A DNA stretch of 64,000 bases from Galbitalea soli (GTDB lineage: Bacteria; Actinomycetota; Actinomycetes; Actinomycetales; Microbacteriaceae). Location: contig NZ_JAAGWZ010000002.1 in assembly GCF_010686725.1 (NCBI RefSeq), positions 682,001 to 746,000 on the forward strand, written 5' to 3'. This document shows, in pieces, positions 28,063 through 39,449 of this stretch. The translations under genes and the position numbers were made by a program. The stretch's first letter is position 1, and each line of letters opens with the position of its first letter. A model generated the notes under the pieces. It saw only the letters and a list, made by a program, of their open reading frames with translations, was not told where the DNA came from and made no database searches.

Positions 28063-30618
28063 GTGAAGGCAATCCGTCGATTTACCGTCCGCACCGTTCT
28101 TCCGGAAGCGCTTACAGCGCTCGAGGACCTGGCGACCAACCTGAGGTGGTCGTGGCACCGTCCCACGATGCAGCTGTTCGCCTCCATCTCGCCCGCGATC
28201 TGGGATGAGACGGGTCACGACCCGGTCAGCCTCCTCGGCGCGATCGAACCGGCCCGCCTGCACGAACTCGCGCAGGACGCCGACTTCGTGCGACGCACCG
28301 AAGAGCTGCGCGACGACCTCGCGCGCTACCTCTCCGAGCCCCGCTGGTATCAGGGGCTCGACGACGCGCCGAAGGCGATCGCCTACTTCTCGCCCGAGTT
28401 CGGCATCGCGGCAGCGCTGCCGCAGTACTCCGGCGGCCTGGGGATCCTCGCGGGCGATCACCTCAAGAGCGCCTCCGATCTGGGCGTGCCGATCATCGCC
28501 GCGGGACTGTTCTACCGCGCCGGCTACTTCCGCCAGGGCATCTCTCGCGACGGCTGGCAGCAGGAGAGCTACCCCGTGCTCGACCCGGACGGCCTCCCGC
28601 TCCGCGTGCTCCGCAACCCGGACGGAACCGCCGCGCAGGTCACCCTCGCCCTTCCGGACGGCAAGGCCCTTGCCGCCCGCATCTGGAAGGTCGCGGTCGG
28701 CCGCGTCACCCTGCTGCTGCTCGACACCGACGTTCCCGAGAACGACGACGAGCTTCGCGGCGTCACCGACCGACTGTACGGCGGGGGCGGCGAACACCGA
28801 CTCCTGCAGGAGCTTCTCCTCGGCATCGGCGGCGTGCGCGCCATCAAGATCTACACCGACCTCACGGGCTCGCCCGCACCCGAGGTGTTCCACACCAACG
28901 AGGGGCACGCCGGCTTCCTGGGCCTCGAGCGCATCAGCGATCTGATCGGCGGCGGGCTGTCGTTCGACGAAGCCCTGCAGGTCGTCCGCGCGGGCACCGT
29001 GTTCACGACGCACACCCCCGTGCCGGCCGGCATCGACCGCTTCGAGGCGTCGCTCGTGCAGCGCTACTTCTCCACCGACCTCCTGCCGGGGGTCGCGGTC
29101 GACCGCGTGCTCACGCTCGGCGCCGAGGACTACGAGGGCGGCACCGAGGGCACCTTCAACATGGCCGTCATGGGCCTCCGCCTCGGCCAGCGGGCCAACG
29201 GCGTCTCCCTCCTGCACGGCGACGTCTCGCGCGGCATGTTCGGCGCGCTCTGGCCGGGCTTCGACCAGGATGACGTGCCGATCACCTCGGTCACCAACGG
29301 CGTGCACGCGCCCACCTGGACCGATCCGCACCTCCTCGCGCTCGCCTCCGAGAAGCTCGGCACCACCAACACCACGCACGCGGACTGGCGCTCGGACGCG
29401 ATCAGCGACGCCGACATCTGGAACGTGCGCCAGCAGATGAAGAAGCAGCTGGTCGCGGATGCCCGCACGCGCCTCATCGCGTCGTGGGAGGAGCAGAACC
29501 CGGGCGCGGGTGTGCCCGCCTGGTTCTCGGGAATCCTCGATCCGACCGTGCTCACGATCGGCTTCGCGCGCCGCGTGCCGACCTACAAGCGGCTCACCCT
29601 CATGCTTCGCGACCCGGAGCGCCTGCGCAAGCTGCTCACGCATCCGACGCACCCCGTGCAGATCGTGATCGCCGGCAAGTCGCACCCCGCCGATGACGAG
29701 GGCAAGCGGCTCATCCAGCAGCTGGTCGAGTTCGCGGCGGGCGCCGATGTGCGGCACCGCATGGTGTTCCTGCCCAACTACGACATCGCCATGGCGCAGC
29801 TGCTCTACCCGGGAACCGACGTCTGGCTGAACAACCCGCTGCGCCCGCTCGAGGCCTGCGGCACGAGCGGCATGAAGGCGGCGCTGAACGGCTCGCTCAA
29901 CCTGTCGATTCTCGATGGATGGTGGGCCGAGTACTTCGACGGTGAGAACGGCTGGGCCATCCCGACCGCCGACAGCGCCGGCGACGCCTCCGAGCGCGAC
30001 GATCTGGAGGCCGAGGCCATGTACGACCTCATCGAGCACCAGATCGCCCCGCGCTTCTACGACCGCAATGAGCAGGGCGTCCCCACGCGCTGGGTGGAGG
30101 GGATCCGCCACACGCTGTCGACGCTGTCTCCCGCGCTCAGTGCCGACCGCATGGTCATGGAGTACGTCGAGCGCCTGTACATGCCCGCCGCGCGCTCCGA
30201 GCGCGACATCACCGCCTCCGGGTACGCGCCCGCCCGCGAGCTCGCGGAGTGGAAGGATCGCGTCACGGCGGCGTGGCCGAGGGTCTACGTGACCCACGTC
30301 GAGTCCGGCGGAGTCGACTCCGTGCCGCAGATCGGAGACTCCCTCCAGGTGCGGGCGCTCGTGCAGATCGACGGGCTGCGTCCCAGCGACCTGAAGGTCG
30401 AGGTCGTGTACGGCCGGGCACGCGACGGCGACACGCTCTCGAACATCCGGCGCCAGAAGCTCGGCTTCGATTCGCACACGCCGGGTCAGCCCGCGGTCTT
30501 CTCGGGAACCGTGACCCTCGAGTCGCCCGGGAGCTTCGGGTACAACGTGCGCGTGGTCCCCTCGCACCCCCTGCTCGCGAACCCGGCCGAACTCGGGCTC
30601 ATCAGCGTCGCCCACTGA
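28063..30618 (+). CDS. glgP: Alpha-glucan phosphorylase (GT35)
   Basis: 851 residues; releases glucose-1-phosphate from alpha-glucans. It has the shorter actinobacterial GT35 layout: AYFSPEFGIAAALPQYSGGLG, AGDHLKSASDLG, HTNEGHAGFLGLERI, THTPVPAGIDRF, and the PLP-region block FARRVPTYKR, VWLNNPLRPLEACGTSGMKA and NLSILDGWWAEYF. The first 40 residues (LTALEDLATNLRWSW) are typical of this subgroup. GTG start preceded by TAGGGT at 6 bases. Together with GlgE and GlgB it makes a synthesis/breakdown pair transcribed divergently. Confidence 0.95.
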   Translation: MKAIRRFTVRTVLPEALTALEDLATNLRWSWHRPTMQLFASISPAIWDETGHDPVSLLGAIEPARLHELAQDADFVRRTEELRDDLARYLSEPRWYQGLDDAPKAIAYFSPEFGIAAALPQYSGGLGILAGDHLKSASDLGVPIIAAGLFYRAGYFRQGISRDGWQQESYPVLDPDGLPLRVLRNPDGTAAQVTLALPDGKALAARIWKVAVGRVTLLLLDTDVPENDDELRGVTDRLYGGGGEHRLLQELLLGIGGVRAIKIYTDLTGSPAPEVFHTNEGHAGFLGLERISDLIGGGLSFDEALQVVRAGTVFTTHTPVPAGIDRFEASLVQRYFSTDLLPGVAVDRVLTLGAEDYEGGTEGTFNMAVMGLRLGQRANGVSLLHGDVSRGMFGALWPGFDQDDVPITSVTNGVHAPTWTDPHLLALASEKLGTTNTTHADWRSDAISDADIWNVRQQMKKQLVADARTRLIASWEEQNPGAGVPAWFSGILDPTVLTIGFARRVPTYKRLTLMLRDPERLRKLLTHPTHPVQIVIAGKSHPADDEGKRLIQQLVEFAAGADVRHRMVFLPNYDIAMAQLLYPGTDVWLNNPLRPLEACGTSGMKAALNGSLNLSILDGWWAEYFDGENGWAIPTADSAGDASERDDLEAEAMYDLIEHQIAPRFYDRNEQGVPTRWVEGIRHTLSTLSPALSADRMVMEYVERLYMPAARSERDITASGYAPARELAEWKDRVTAAWPRVYVTHVESGGVDSVPQIGDSLQVRALVQIDGLRPSDLKVEVVYGRARDGDTLSNIRRQKLGFDSHTPGQPAVFSGTVTLESPGSFGYNVRVVPSHPLLANPAELGLISVAH

Positions 30619-31323
30619 GAGGCTCCGCTGGAGCGCGCTTCGGAATCCGTTGTAGAGGCCGCGATTGACGGTGCTTTTCGGGGCTTCACCGGAGTATTTT
30701 CTGCGTGATCGACATCGTCGTGCTTCGGCGCGACCGCTCGGTCATGGAGGATAGACAGGTCCTCCTGTCCCCATAAAACCGGCTGCTATCAGCACTTTTC
30801 TTATCGCCGGACCACCCCCGTATTGGGTGTGCGGGCGCTATTGCGGGCGGTGCACGGGCATCCGTAGTGTCAATGGTGTCGCCAGAACCACCGGCGGCCC
30901 CAACCGGCCTCACGGCCACAACCCGTACAGGACGCCACCATGTCGAAGTCGCAGCAGCCCAGCGCAGCGACCTCCGGCGTGCGCGTCGCGGGTTCCACCA
31001 ACTCCGTGTCGGACGGGATGCTCGGGGGAGCGTTCCCGTCTCGCGCGGCAGGCAAGATGAGCAGCCTTCTGGGTGCGCCTCTGTTGCAGCGGATCGGGTT
31101 CCGCCGCCAGTCGCGAACGCTCCGGGACGTCTCCTAGACGCCCGGCAACCCCAGGCCTGCTCGCTGGCCCAACCGGTCGTCCCCGTCACCTGCTTCGGCA
31201 GAGGGCGGGGACGCCGCTGTTAAGCCGTCAGGCGCCTCGAACCGTTGATGCCGGCCGTCGATGGCGGGTGCGTCGGCGGCGCGGGGCGGCGCGGCTCGAT
31301 CTCGCGATCGCGGCGAACCGCGC
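30619..31323. other. 705-bp region without a recognised gene
   Basis: From 30650 to 30850 the composition is noticeably less GC-rich than the surroundings. A 6-bp stem GACAGG-TCCT-CCTGTC lies at 30754-30769. One short open frame with coding-like third positions runs 30940-31137 and is listed separately. No tRNA, riboswitch fold or transposon end is recognisable. The stretch separates glgP (plus) from ybaK (minus), which converge on it. Confidence 0.6.
30940..31137 (+). CDS. Possible small protein, 65 residues
   Basis: Unrecognised. ATG start at 30940 with a weak AGGAC 8-12 bases upstream. About 86 percent of codons end in G or C, close to real genes nearby. The product is Ser/Arg/Gly-rich (starts MSKSQQPSAATSG, ends RRQSRTLRDVS) with a mildly hydrophobic middle (MSSLLGAPLLQRIG). 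It may be a genuine small basic protein, a gene remnant, or chance in GC-rich DNA. Confidence 0.3.
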   Translation: MSKSQQPSAATSGVRVAGSTNSVSDGMLGGAFPSRAAGKMSSLLGAPLLQRIGFRRQSRTLRDVS

Positions 31324-31797
31324 TCAGTCGCGCGCGATCGCGGCGACGGCGGCGCCGGTCGCCGCGATGAGGTCGGCGGGCGCGAGCTCGATGTCGAAGC
31401 CCCGGCGACCGCCCGAGACGAAGACCGTGTCGAAGAGCTCGACCGTCTCGTCGATCACCGTCTCGTGGCGCATCTTCTGACCGATCGGGCTGATGCCGCC
31501 GAGCACGTACCCCGTGCGCCGCTGCGCGAGGGCCGGGTCGGCCATGGTCGCGCGCTTTCCGTGGAGGACGCTCGCGAGGGCGCCGAGGTCGAGGCTGCCG
31601 GTGACCGGCACGACGGCGACGATGAGCCGGCCATCCACCTCGGTCAGGAGCGTCTTGAAGACGCGCTCCGGGTCGAGCCCCAGTGCGTCCGCGGCCTCCT
31701 GCCCGAAATTGCGGTTCGCCGGGTCGTGCGTGTAGCTGTGGGCCGTGAACCGGATGCCCGCCGCCTCCAGCGCGACCGTCGCCGGTGTTCCCGCCAT
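31324..31797 (-). CDS. ybaK: YbaK-type aminoacyl-tRNA deacylase
   Basis: 157 residues; hydrolyses mischarged tRNA, typically Cys-tRNA(Pro). The YbaK/EbsC fold is shown by FKTLLTEVDGRLIVAVVPVTG, a LDLGALASVLHGKRATMAD segment, the GYVLGGISPIGQ block (with the conserved GG-x-SP-x-G loop), and the C-terminal FVSGGRRGFDIELAPADLI. It begins 15 bp after glgX on the same strand; the shared transcript is probably positional and not metabolic. Confidence 0.93.
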   Translation of the reverse strand: MAGTPATVALEAAGIRFTAHSYTHDPANRNFGQEAADALGLDPERVFKTLLTEVDGRLIVAVVPVTGSLDLGALASVLHGKRATMADPALAQRRTGYVLGGISPIGQKMRHETVIDETVELFDTVFVSGGRRGFDIELAPADLIAATGAAVAAIARD

Positions 31798-31812
31798 CGC
31801 CCGACCCCCGTG

Positions 31813-33861
31813 TCAGTGCGCCCGGAACAGCTGCATCGAGGTGCCCGCGATGAGCACCTCGCTGCCGGGGCCGTGTTCGAGCTCGGTGTCGTGCAGCTCG
31901 TCGTCGGCCGAGTTCCAGAGCAGGGTGTAGCCGGTCACGCCCTCGTGCTCGGGCAGGGTGACGGTGACGTCGCGCTCGAGCCCGTGGACGATGAGCAGGA
32001 TGCGGTTGAACTCCTCGAACTCGGGAGTGGACGCCGCGAGGTACTGGAGGGTGCGCGCCGAGGGCGAGTTCCAGTCGCTCTCGCTCATCGAGAGGCCCTC
32101 GGTGTTGTACCAGTCCATCTGCGACGCCGAGGGCACGGTCTCTCCGAAGCGGGCGAACCGCACGGGCCGCAGCGCCGGGTTCTCGCGACGCAGCCGCAGC
32201 AGCGTCTGCGCGACCTGCCACAGCTCGTTCTGCCACTCCTCGTGCCCCGCCCAGCTCAGCCAGGTCAGTTCGCTGTCGTGGCAGTAGGCGTTGTTGTTGC
32301 CGCGCTGGCTGCGCCCGAACTCGTCGCCCGCGGTGAGCATGGGGACGCCCGCGGAGAGGAGCAGGGTGCCGAGGAGGTTGCGCATGGCCTTGCAGCGGGC
32401 ATCCAGCACCGTCTGATCGCGGGTGGGCCCCTCGATGCCGTGGTTGAAGGAGTGGTTGTTGTCGGTGCCGTCGCGGTTGTTCTCGCCGTTGCCGAGGTTG
32501 TGCTTCTGGTTGTAGGCCGTGAGGTCGGCCATCGTGAATCCGTCGTGCGCGGTGATGAAGTTGACGGAGGCGAGCGGTCCGCGCTCCTCGGAGAACACGT
32601 GCGAGGAGCCCGCCAGGCGCCGGGCGAAGCCGCCGATGCCGGAGGGTGCCGAGCCGTGGTGACGTGCCGAGGCGACGTCGGTGAGCCAGAAGTCGCGCAC
32701 CCGGTCGCGGTAGCCGTCGTTCCACTCGAGGAAGCCCTTGGGGAAGTGGCCCACCTGCCAGCCGCCCATGCCGACGTCCCAGGGCTCGGCGATCATCTTG
32801 ACACCGCGCAGCGCGGGGTCGCTCACGATGGCCTGCAGCAGGGGATGCCCGCTGTCGAAGTCGACGTTCTCGTCGCGGCCCAGCGTTGCGGCGAGGTCGA
32901 AACGGAACCCATCGATCTGCACCTCGGTGGCCCAGTAACGCAGCGAGTCGAGCACGAGTCGCTGCGCCGCGGGGAGGGAGAAGTCGACGGTGTTGCCGCA
33001 TCCCGTCACGTCGATGTAGTCGCCGTCCGCCATCTGGCGGTAATACGAGGCGTTGTCGATGCCGCGCAGCGACGAGGTCGGGCCGCCCGGCCCCTCCTCG
33101 GCCGTGTGGTTGTAAACGACGTCGAGGATGACCTCCAGCCCGGCCTCGTGCAGCAGCCGCACCATGCCCTTGAACTCGCGCAGGACGGCGCCGGTGCCGC
33201 CGAACTGGGCCGCCTTCGAGGCGTAGCTCGCGTGCGGCGTGAAGAAGTTGAGCGTGTTGTAGCCCCAGTAGTTGGCGAGCCCCTGCTTGATGAGTCGCTG
33301 CTCGCTCACCGACTGGTGGATCGGCAGCAGTTGCACGCTCGTGACGCCGAGGTCTTTGAGGTAGGCGATCGTGCTCGGGTGCGCGAGACCGGCGTAGGTG
33401 CCGCGGAGCTCCTCCGGAACGGCGGTGTTCGACTTGGTGAGGCCCTTGACGTGGGCCTCGTACAGCACGGTGTGGTCGAGCGGCACGGCCGGCTTGGCGA
33501 CGCCGCCCCAGTCGAAGGCGTCATCCTGCACATAGGAGCGCCACTCGCCGGTGGAGGTGCGGGCGAGCCCGCGGGCGTAGGGGTCGATGAGATTGCGGGT
33601 GGGGTCGAAGGCGTGCGTCTTGCCCTTCGGCCCGCTCGCGCGGAGCGCGTAGCGCGTGCCGGGTGCGAGCGCCTTCGTGCGCACCGACCAGACGTCCGCC
33701 TCACCGCGCACGAGCGGGTAGGTCGCGCGCACCCAGCTCGGGTCCTTGTCGTCGAAGATGGCGAGCTCGATGGCGGTCGCGTTGCGCGACCACACCTTGA
33801 GTTCGCCGCCCCGCGAGGTGACGTGCACCCCGAGGTGACGCAACGGGTCTGGTGCAGGCAT
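31813..33861 (-). CDS. glgX: Glycogen debranching enzyme GlgX
   Basis: 682 residues; isoamylase-type alpha-1,6-glucosidase acting on phosphorylase-limited glycogen. An N-terminal CBM48 (LGVHVTSRGGELKVWSRNAT), then the GH13_11 barrel: YWGYNTLNFFTPHASYAS, the nucleophile motif DGFRFDLAATLGRDE, the acid MIAEPWDVGMGGWQVG with GHFPKGFLEWND, and FITAHDGFTMADLTAYNQKH. Start taken at ATG 33861. A TACTCT box 7 bases upstream suggests a leaderless transcript, and an alternative start 21 codons upstream looks less coding-like. Confidence 0.94.
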   Translation of the reverse strand: MPAPDPLRHLGVHVTSRGGELKVWSRNATAIELAIFDDKDPSWVRATYPLVRGEADVWSVRTKALAPGTRYALRASGPKGKTHAFDPTRNLIDPYARGLARTSTGEWRSYVQDDAFDWGGVAKPAVPLDHTVLYEAHVKGLTKSNTAVPEELRGTYAGLAHPSTIAYLKDLGVTSVQLLPIHQSVSEQRLIKQGLANYWGYNTLNFFTPHASYASKAAQFGGTGAVLREFKGMVRLLHEAGLEVILDVVYNHTAEEGPGGPTSSLRGIDNASYYRQMADGDYIDVTGCGNTVDFSLPAAQRLVLDSLRYWATEVQIDGFRFDLAATLGRDENVDFDSGHPLLQAIVSDPALRGVKMIAEPWDVGMGGWQVGHFPKGFLEWNDGYRDRVRDFWLTDVASARHHGSAPSGIGGFARRLAGSSHVFSEERGPLASVNFITAHDGFTMADLTAYNQKHNLGNGENNRDGTDNNHSFNHGIEGPTRDQTVLDARCKAMRNLLGTLLLSAGVPMLTAGDEFGRSQRGNNNAYCHDSELTWLSWAGHEEWQNELWQVAQTLLRLRRENPALRPVRFARFGETVPSASQMDWYNTEGLSMSESDWNSPSARTLQYLAASTPEFEEFNRILLIVHGLERDVTVTLPEHEGVTGYTLLWNSADDELHDTELEHGPGSEVLIAGTSMQLFRAH

Positions 33862-33868
33862 GCGACCT

Positions 33869-33874
33869 AGAGTA
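33869..33874 (-). promoter_or_regulatory. Leaderless -10 box for glgX, TACTCT
   Basis: On the minus strand TACTCT lies 7 bases before the glgX ATG. The 61-bp gap to the divergent cysteine desulfurase also holds CGTAA-N10-TTACG (33882-33901). Confidence 0.5.
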
Positions 33875-33922
33875 GTTACTTCGTAAGTCGGCAATGTTAC
33901 GACGGGGCAATTGGGAGTGCGC

Positions 33923-35101
33923 ATGGCGATCTATCTCGATCACGCCGCGACGACCCCGATGACGCCGCGCGTGCGGGAGGCCTACCTCGAGGCGCTCGGC
34001 GTCGTGGGCAATCCCTCGTCGATCCACTCCCAGGGCCAGAACGCGAAGCGGATGCTCGAGGAGGCCCGCGAGCGGGTCGCCGCGTCGCTCGGGGCCGATG
34101 CCGTGGAGGTGACCTTCACCTCGGGCGGGACGGAGGCGATCAATCTCGCGGTCAAGGGACTGTATTGGGAGCGCCAGAGGGGCGAGCGGCCGCGGCCGCG
34201 CATCCTGATGCCCGCCGGCGAGCACCACGCGACCGTCGACGCCGCCGCCTGGCTCGCGCAGGCTCAGGGCGCGATCGTCGAGGAGGTGCCGGTCGACGCG
34301 GTGGGCCGGATCGACCTGGACGCACTGCGGGCCGCGCTCGGCGACGACGTCGCGCTCGTGACGGCGATCTGGGCGAACAACGAGGTCGGCACCGTGCAGC
34401 CCGTGCGGGAGATCGTCGCGCTCGCCGCGGCCGAGGGGGTGCCCGTGCACCTCGACGCGGTCGCGGCGTACGGCTACCTTCCGATCGACTTCCACGCGAG
34501 CGGCGCCGCCGCCCTCAGCGTCTCGGCGCACAAGATCGGTGGCCCCGTCGGCATCGGGGCGCTCCTCATCGCCCGGAGCTCCTCCGTCACTCCGCTCGTG
34601 CACGGCGGCAACCAGCAGCGCGCGCGGTCCGGAACGCAGGATGCGGCGGGGGCCGTCGCGTTCGGGGTGGCCGCCGCCGAGGCGACACGGGAGCTGGGCA
34701 TCCGTTCGGGGCTGCTCGCGGCGCGTCGGGACCGGCTCATCGCGGGCGTCAGGGCGGCGGTGCCCTCGGCGATCCTGCGGGGAGACCCGGTCGACCGGCT
34801 ACCCGGCAACGCGCACTTCACCTTCCCCGGCTGCGAGGGCGACTCGCTGCTCTTTCTGCTCGACGTCGCGGGCTTCAGCGTCTCTACCGGCTCAGCCTGC
34901 CAGGCGGGCGTTCCCGAGGCCTCCCACGTGCTGCTGGGCATGGGGGTCTCCGAACCGGATGCGCGCGGAGCCCTCCGCATCACGATCGGCCACGAGACGA
35001 CCGGTGGCGAGGTCGACGCCTTCGTCGCCGCGCTGCCGGCCGCCGTGGAGCGCGCCACTCGCGCGGGACTCGCGGACCGGGTGGTGGGCTTTGGTGCGTA
35101 G
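33923..35101 (+). CDS. Cysteine desulfurase (IscS/NifS family)
   Basis: 392 residues; a PLP enzyme that takes sulfur from cysteine for tRNA thiolation and Fe-S clusters. Visible: YLDHAATTPM, FTSGGTEAINLA, GEHHATVDAA, WANNEVGTVQPV, the PLP lysine in SAHKIGGPVG, and the active-site cysteine in STGSACQAG. ATG at 33923 with TTGGGAG 6 bases upstream. The mnmA gene two positions downstream is its natural sulfur-relay partner. The stop overlaps the start of a lipoprotein gene by 8 bases. Confidence 0.94.
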   Translation: MAIYLDHAATTPMTPRVREAYLEALGVVGNPSSIHSQGQNAKRMLEEARERVAASLGADAVEVTFTSGGTEAINLAVKGLYWERQRGERPRPRILMPAGEHHATVDAAAWLAQAQGAIVEEVPVDAVGRIDLDALRAALGDDVALVTAIWANNEVGTVQPVREIVALAAAEGVPVHLDAVAAYGYLPIDFHASGAAALSVSAHKIGGPVGIGALLIARSSSVTPLVHGGNQQRARSGTQDAAGAVAFGVAAAEATRELGIRSGLLAARRDRLIAGVRAAVPSAILRGDPVDRLPGNAHFTFPGCEGDSLLFLLDVAGFSVSTGSACQAGVPEASHVLLGMGVSEPDARGALRITIGHETTGGEVDAFVAALPAAVERATRAGLADRVVGFGA

Positions 35102-35654
35102 CGCGGGGGTGGCGGCCCTCCTCGTGGCGGGCCTCGCCCTCGTCGGATGCACCGCGCCCACGGCGACACCCACGACCGCACCCAGCGCCAGCGCCAACGC
35201 CAGTGCGGCTCCGGTGACCGCGCTCGGCGCTCTGCACCCCGTCTTCCCGGATCCCGTCTCGGATACGAGCGTCGAGAAGGAGTCCACCCGCGTCGCCGAC
35301 GCGATCCAGGCGCTCATCGCCTCGCCCGCGGTCGTGCACGTCGACGACCACGCGCGCCTGGTTCCGGCGACCTCGACCAACGGGCGGTACTACGGAATCC
35401 TGCGCACGGTGACCGTGGATGCGAGCCTCGACCCCATCGCGCAGACCACCGCCATGGCGAAGCTGCTCGTCGCGGCGGGCTGGATCGAGCGCCAGACGGG
35501 CAGTGACACCGGCAAGTACCTCGACGCGCTCGCGAGCGGCACGGATGCGACGCGCTCGTGGTTCGTGATCGTGGGGGCCGACTCCACCGATTCCTCGTCA
35601 CCGGTCGTCACGATCCAACTCGCGAGCCCCGACCTCGGCCCGCCGACGCAGTAG
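35094..35654 (+). CDS. Small lipoprotein of unknown function
   Basis: 186 residues. GTG start at 35094, inside the 3' end of the desulfurase gene. The N-terminus is a lipoprotein signal with lipobox LVGC at residues 16-19, followed by a Thr/Ser/Ala/Pro linker (PTATPTTAPSASANASAAP). The globular part (RVADAIQALIASPAVVHVDD, then GILRTVTVDASLD) resembles no family I recognise. It should be anchored on the outer face of the membrane, which makes its placement between two tRNA-sulfur genes odd. Confidence 0.82.
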   Translation: MRSAGVAALLVAGLALVGCTAPTATPTTAPSASANASAAPVTALGALHPVFPDPVSDTSVEKESTRVADAIQALIASPAVVHVDDHARLVPATSTNGRYYGILRTVTVDASLDPIAQTTAMAKLLVAAGWIERQTGSDTGKYLDALASGTDATRSWFVIVGADSTDSSSPVVTIQLASPDLGPPTQ

Positions 35655-35755
35655 CGGCCGCTCGGCGGTCGCGGTGCCGTGGTGTTCGCCCCAGGACCAG
35701 CCCAGCGCTGTCGCCCAGCGTTCGTCCTGCCCGGGCCCCCTCGACCGGTCGACCG

Positions 35756-35761
35756 TAGACT
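35756..35761 (+). promoter_or_regulatory. Leaderless -10 box for mnmA, TAGACT
   Basis: TAGACT ends 6 bases before the mnmA ATG. Confidence 0.6.
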
Positions 35762-35767
35762 GGAGCA

Positions 35768-36874
35768 ATGCGTGTTCTGGCGGCCATGAGCGGGGGAGTG
35801 GACTCCGCGGTCGCTGCGGCGCGCGCGAAAGACGCCGGTCACGACGTCGTCGGCGTTCACCTCGCCCTCAGCCGCATGCCGGGAACGCTGCGCACGGGTG
35901 CGCGCGGCTGCTGCACGATCGAGGATTCGATGGATGCCCAGCGCGCCGCCAACCTCATCGGAATCCCGTACTACGTCTGGGACTTCTCCGAGCGCTTCAA
36001 GGCCGACGTCGTCGACGATTTCGTGGCGGAGTACTCGGCCGGTCGCACGCCCAACCCCTGCCTGCGCTGCAACGAGCGCATCAAGTTCGCCGCGCTGCTC
36101 GAGAAGGCGCTCGCCCTCGGCTTCGACGCGGTCGCGACGGGCCACTACGCCACCGTGCTGACGGATGCCGACGGCAACCGCGAGCTGCACCGGGCGGCCG
36201 CGTGGGCCAAAGACCAGTCCTACGTGCTCGGAGTGCTCACCGCGGAGCAGCTCGCGCACAGCATGTTCCCGCTCGGCACGACGCCGTCGAAGGCGGAGGT
36301 GCGCGCCGAGGCCGCCGCACGGGGATTCAGCGTCGCGAGCAAGCCCGACAGCCACGACATCTGCTTCATCCCGGACGGCGACACCCGCGGCTGGCTCGCC
36401 GAGCGCGTCGGCGCCGAGCAGGGCGAGATCGTCGAGCGTGACGGCACCGTCGTCGGCACGCATCAGGGGGCGCACGCCTTCACGGTGGGCCAGCGGCGCG
36501 GGCTGAGCATCGGGCATCCCGCACCGGATGGTCGGCCGCGCTTCGTGCTGGAGGTCCGGCCGAAGGACAACACGGTGGTCGTCGGCCCGAAGGAGGCGCT
36601 CGACATCGCGCAGTTGGCCGGATCCCGGTTCAGCTGGGCCGGTCGCGCGCCCGAGCACCCGGAGAGCGAGTGGGCGTGCGAGGTGCAGATCCGCGCGCAC
36701 GCCGATCCGGTTCCCGCCACCGCTGTCGTGCGCGACGGCGAGCTCGTGATCACCCCGGATGCCCCCCTCGGCGGCGTCGCTCCCGGCCAGTCGGCCGTCG
36801 TCTACCTGGGCACCCGCGTGCTCGGCCAGTGCACGATCGACCGCACCGTCTCGGCGGTGCCCGCGCCCGCCTGA
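35768..36874 (+). CDS. mnmA: tRNA-specific 2-thiouridylase MnmA
   Basis: 368 residues; puts sulfur on U34 of Lys, Glu and Gln tRNAs. The PP-loop [12 protein letters not shown] (residues 6-17) binds ATP. The catalytic cysteines are in [12 protein letters not shown] and in the [11 protein letters not shown] segment. Other family motifs: [16 protein letters not shown] and the C-terminal beta-barrel. Compared with E. coli MnmA the N-terminal insert [15 protein letters not shown] is the actinobacterial form. The -10 box directly upstream implies its own transcript in addition to any read-through from the desulfurase. Confidence 0.96.
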   Translation: MRVLAAMSGGVDSAVAAARAKDAGHDVVGVHLALSRMPGTLRTGARGCCTIEDSMDAQRAANLIGIPYYVWDFSERFKADVVDDFVAEYSAGRTPNPCLRCNERIKFAALLEKALALGFDAVATGHYATVLTDADGNRELHRAAAWAKDQSYVLGVLTAEQLAHSMFPLGTTPSKAEVRAEAAARGFSVASKPDSHDICFIPDGDTRGWLAERVGAEQGEIVERDGTVVGTHQGAHAFTVGQRRGLSIGHPAPDGRPRFVLEVRPKDNTVVVGPKEALDIAQLAGSRFSWAGRAPEHPESEWACEVQIRAHADPVPATAVVRDGELVITPDAPLGGVAPGQSAVVYLGTRVLGQCTIDRTVSAVPAPA

Positions 36875-36957
36875 GCCCGCGGCGACTCGCGGCGAGGACC
36901 TTCCGCAGACCGCCCCCGCCCCGGTCCGGCCGCCTCCCCGGCGTCGGTGGCGCGTCC

Positions 36958-39240
<2,283 letters not shown>

Positions 39241-39449
39241 CCACTCGCGTCTGAGACGTAATGAGTTGTTTACCTCGCACCCCCCAAACGGGGCTGTATA
39301 CCCCCTATTATTGGCGGTGCGCGGCATTGCATGCCTGGGAATGTACGCAGTGTCCGCGCAGTAGAGGGGACAAACCCGAATTGCTGTTTGACGTCGCAGC
39401 GCTTCTGTTCACCTCGGCCGCACTGGAACACGCCGCCGAGGTTTCAACC
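39241..39449. other. 209-bp AT-richer gap before the DUF1023-type hydrolase
   Basis: Composition is less GC-rich, with TGTATA (39295-39300) and TATTAT (39306-39311) as possible -10 boxes, but no matching -35 at the right distance. A small GGGG...CCCC hairpin lies at 39291-39305. An in-frame TTG at 39381, with AGAGGGG about 10 bases upstream, could extend the following gene by 23 residues. Confidence 0.45.

Noticed and set aside
30619-31323. tRNA, riboswitch or transposon end in the long gap
   Set aside because: No cloverleaf, no known riboswitch core and no terminal inverted repeats with a target duplication could be found by eye.
39261-39449. ATG at 39261 as the start of the DUF1023-type hydrolase
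   Set aside because: It lacks a ribosome site, and the first 60 residues it would add (Cys/Trp-rich) have poor coding character; ATG 39450 or TTG 39381 are better.
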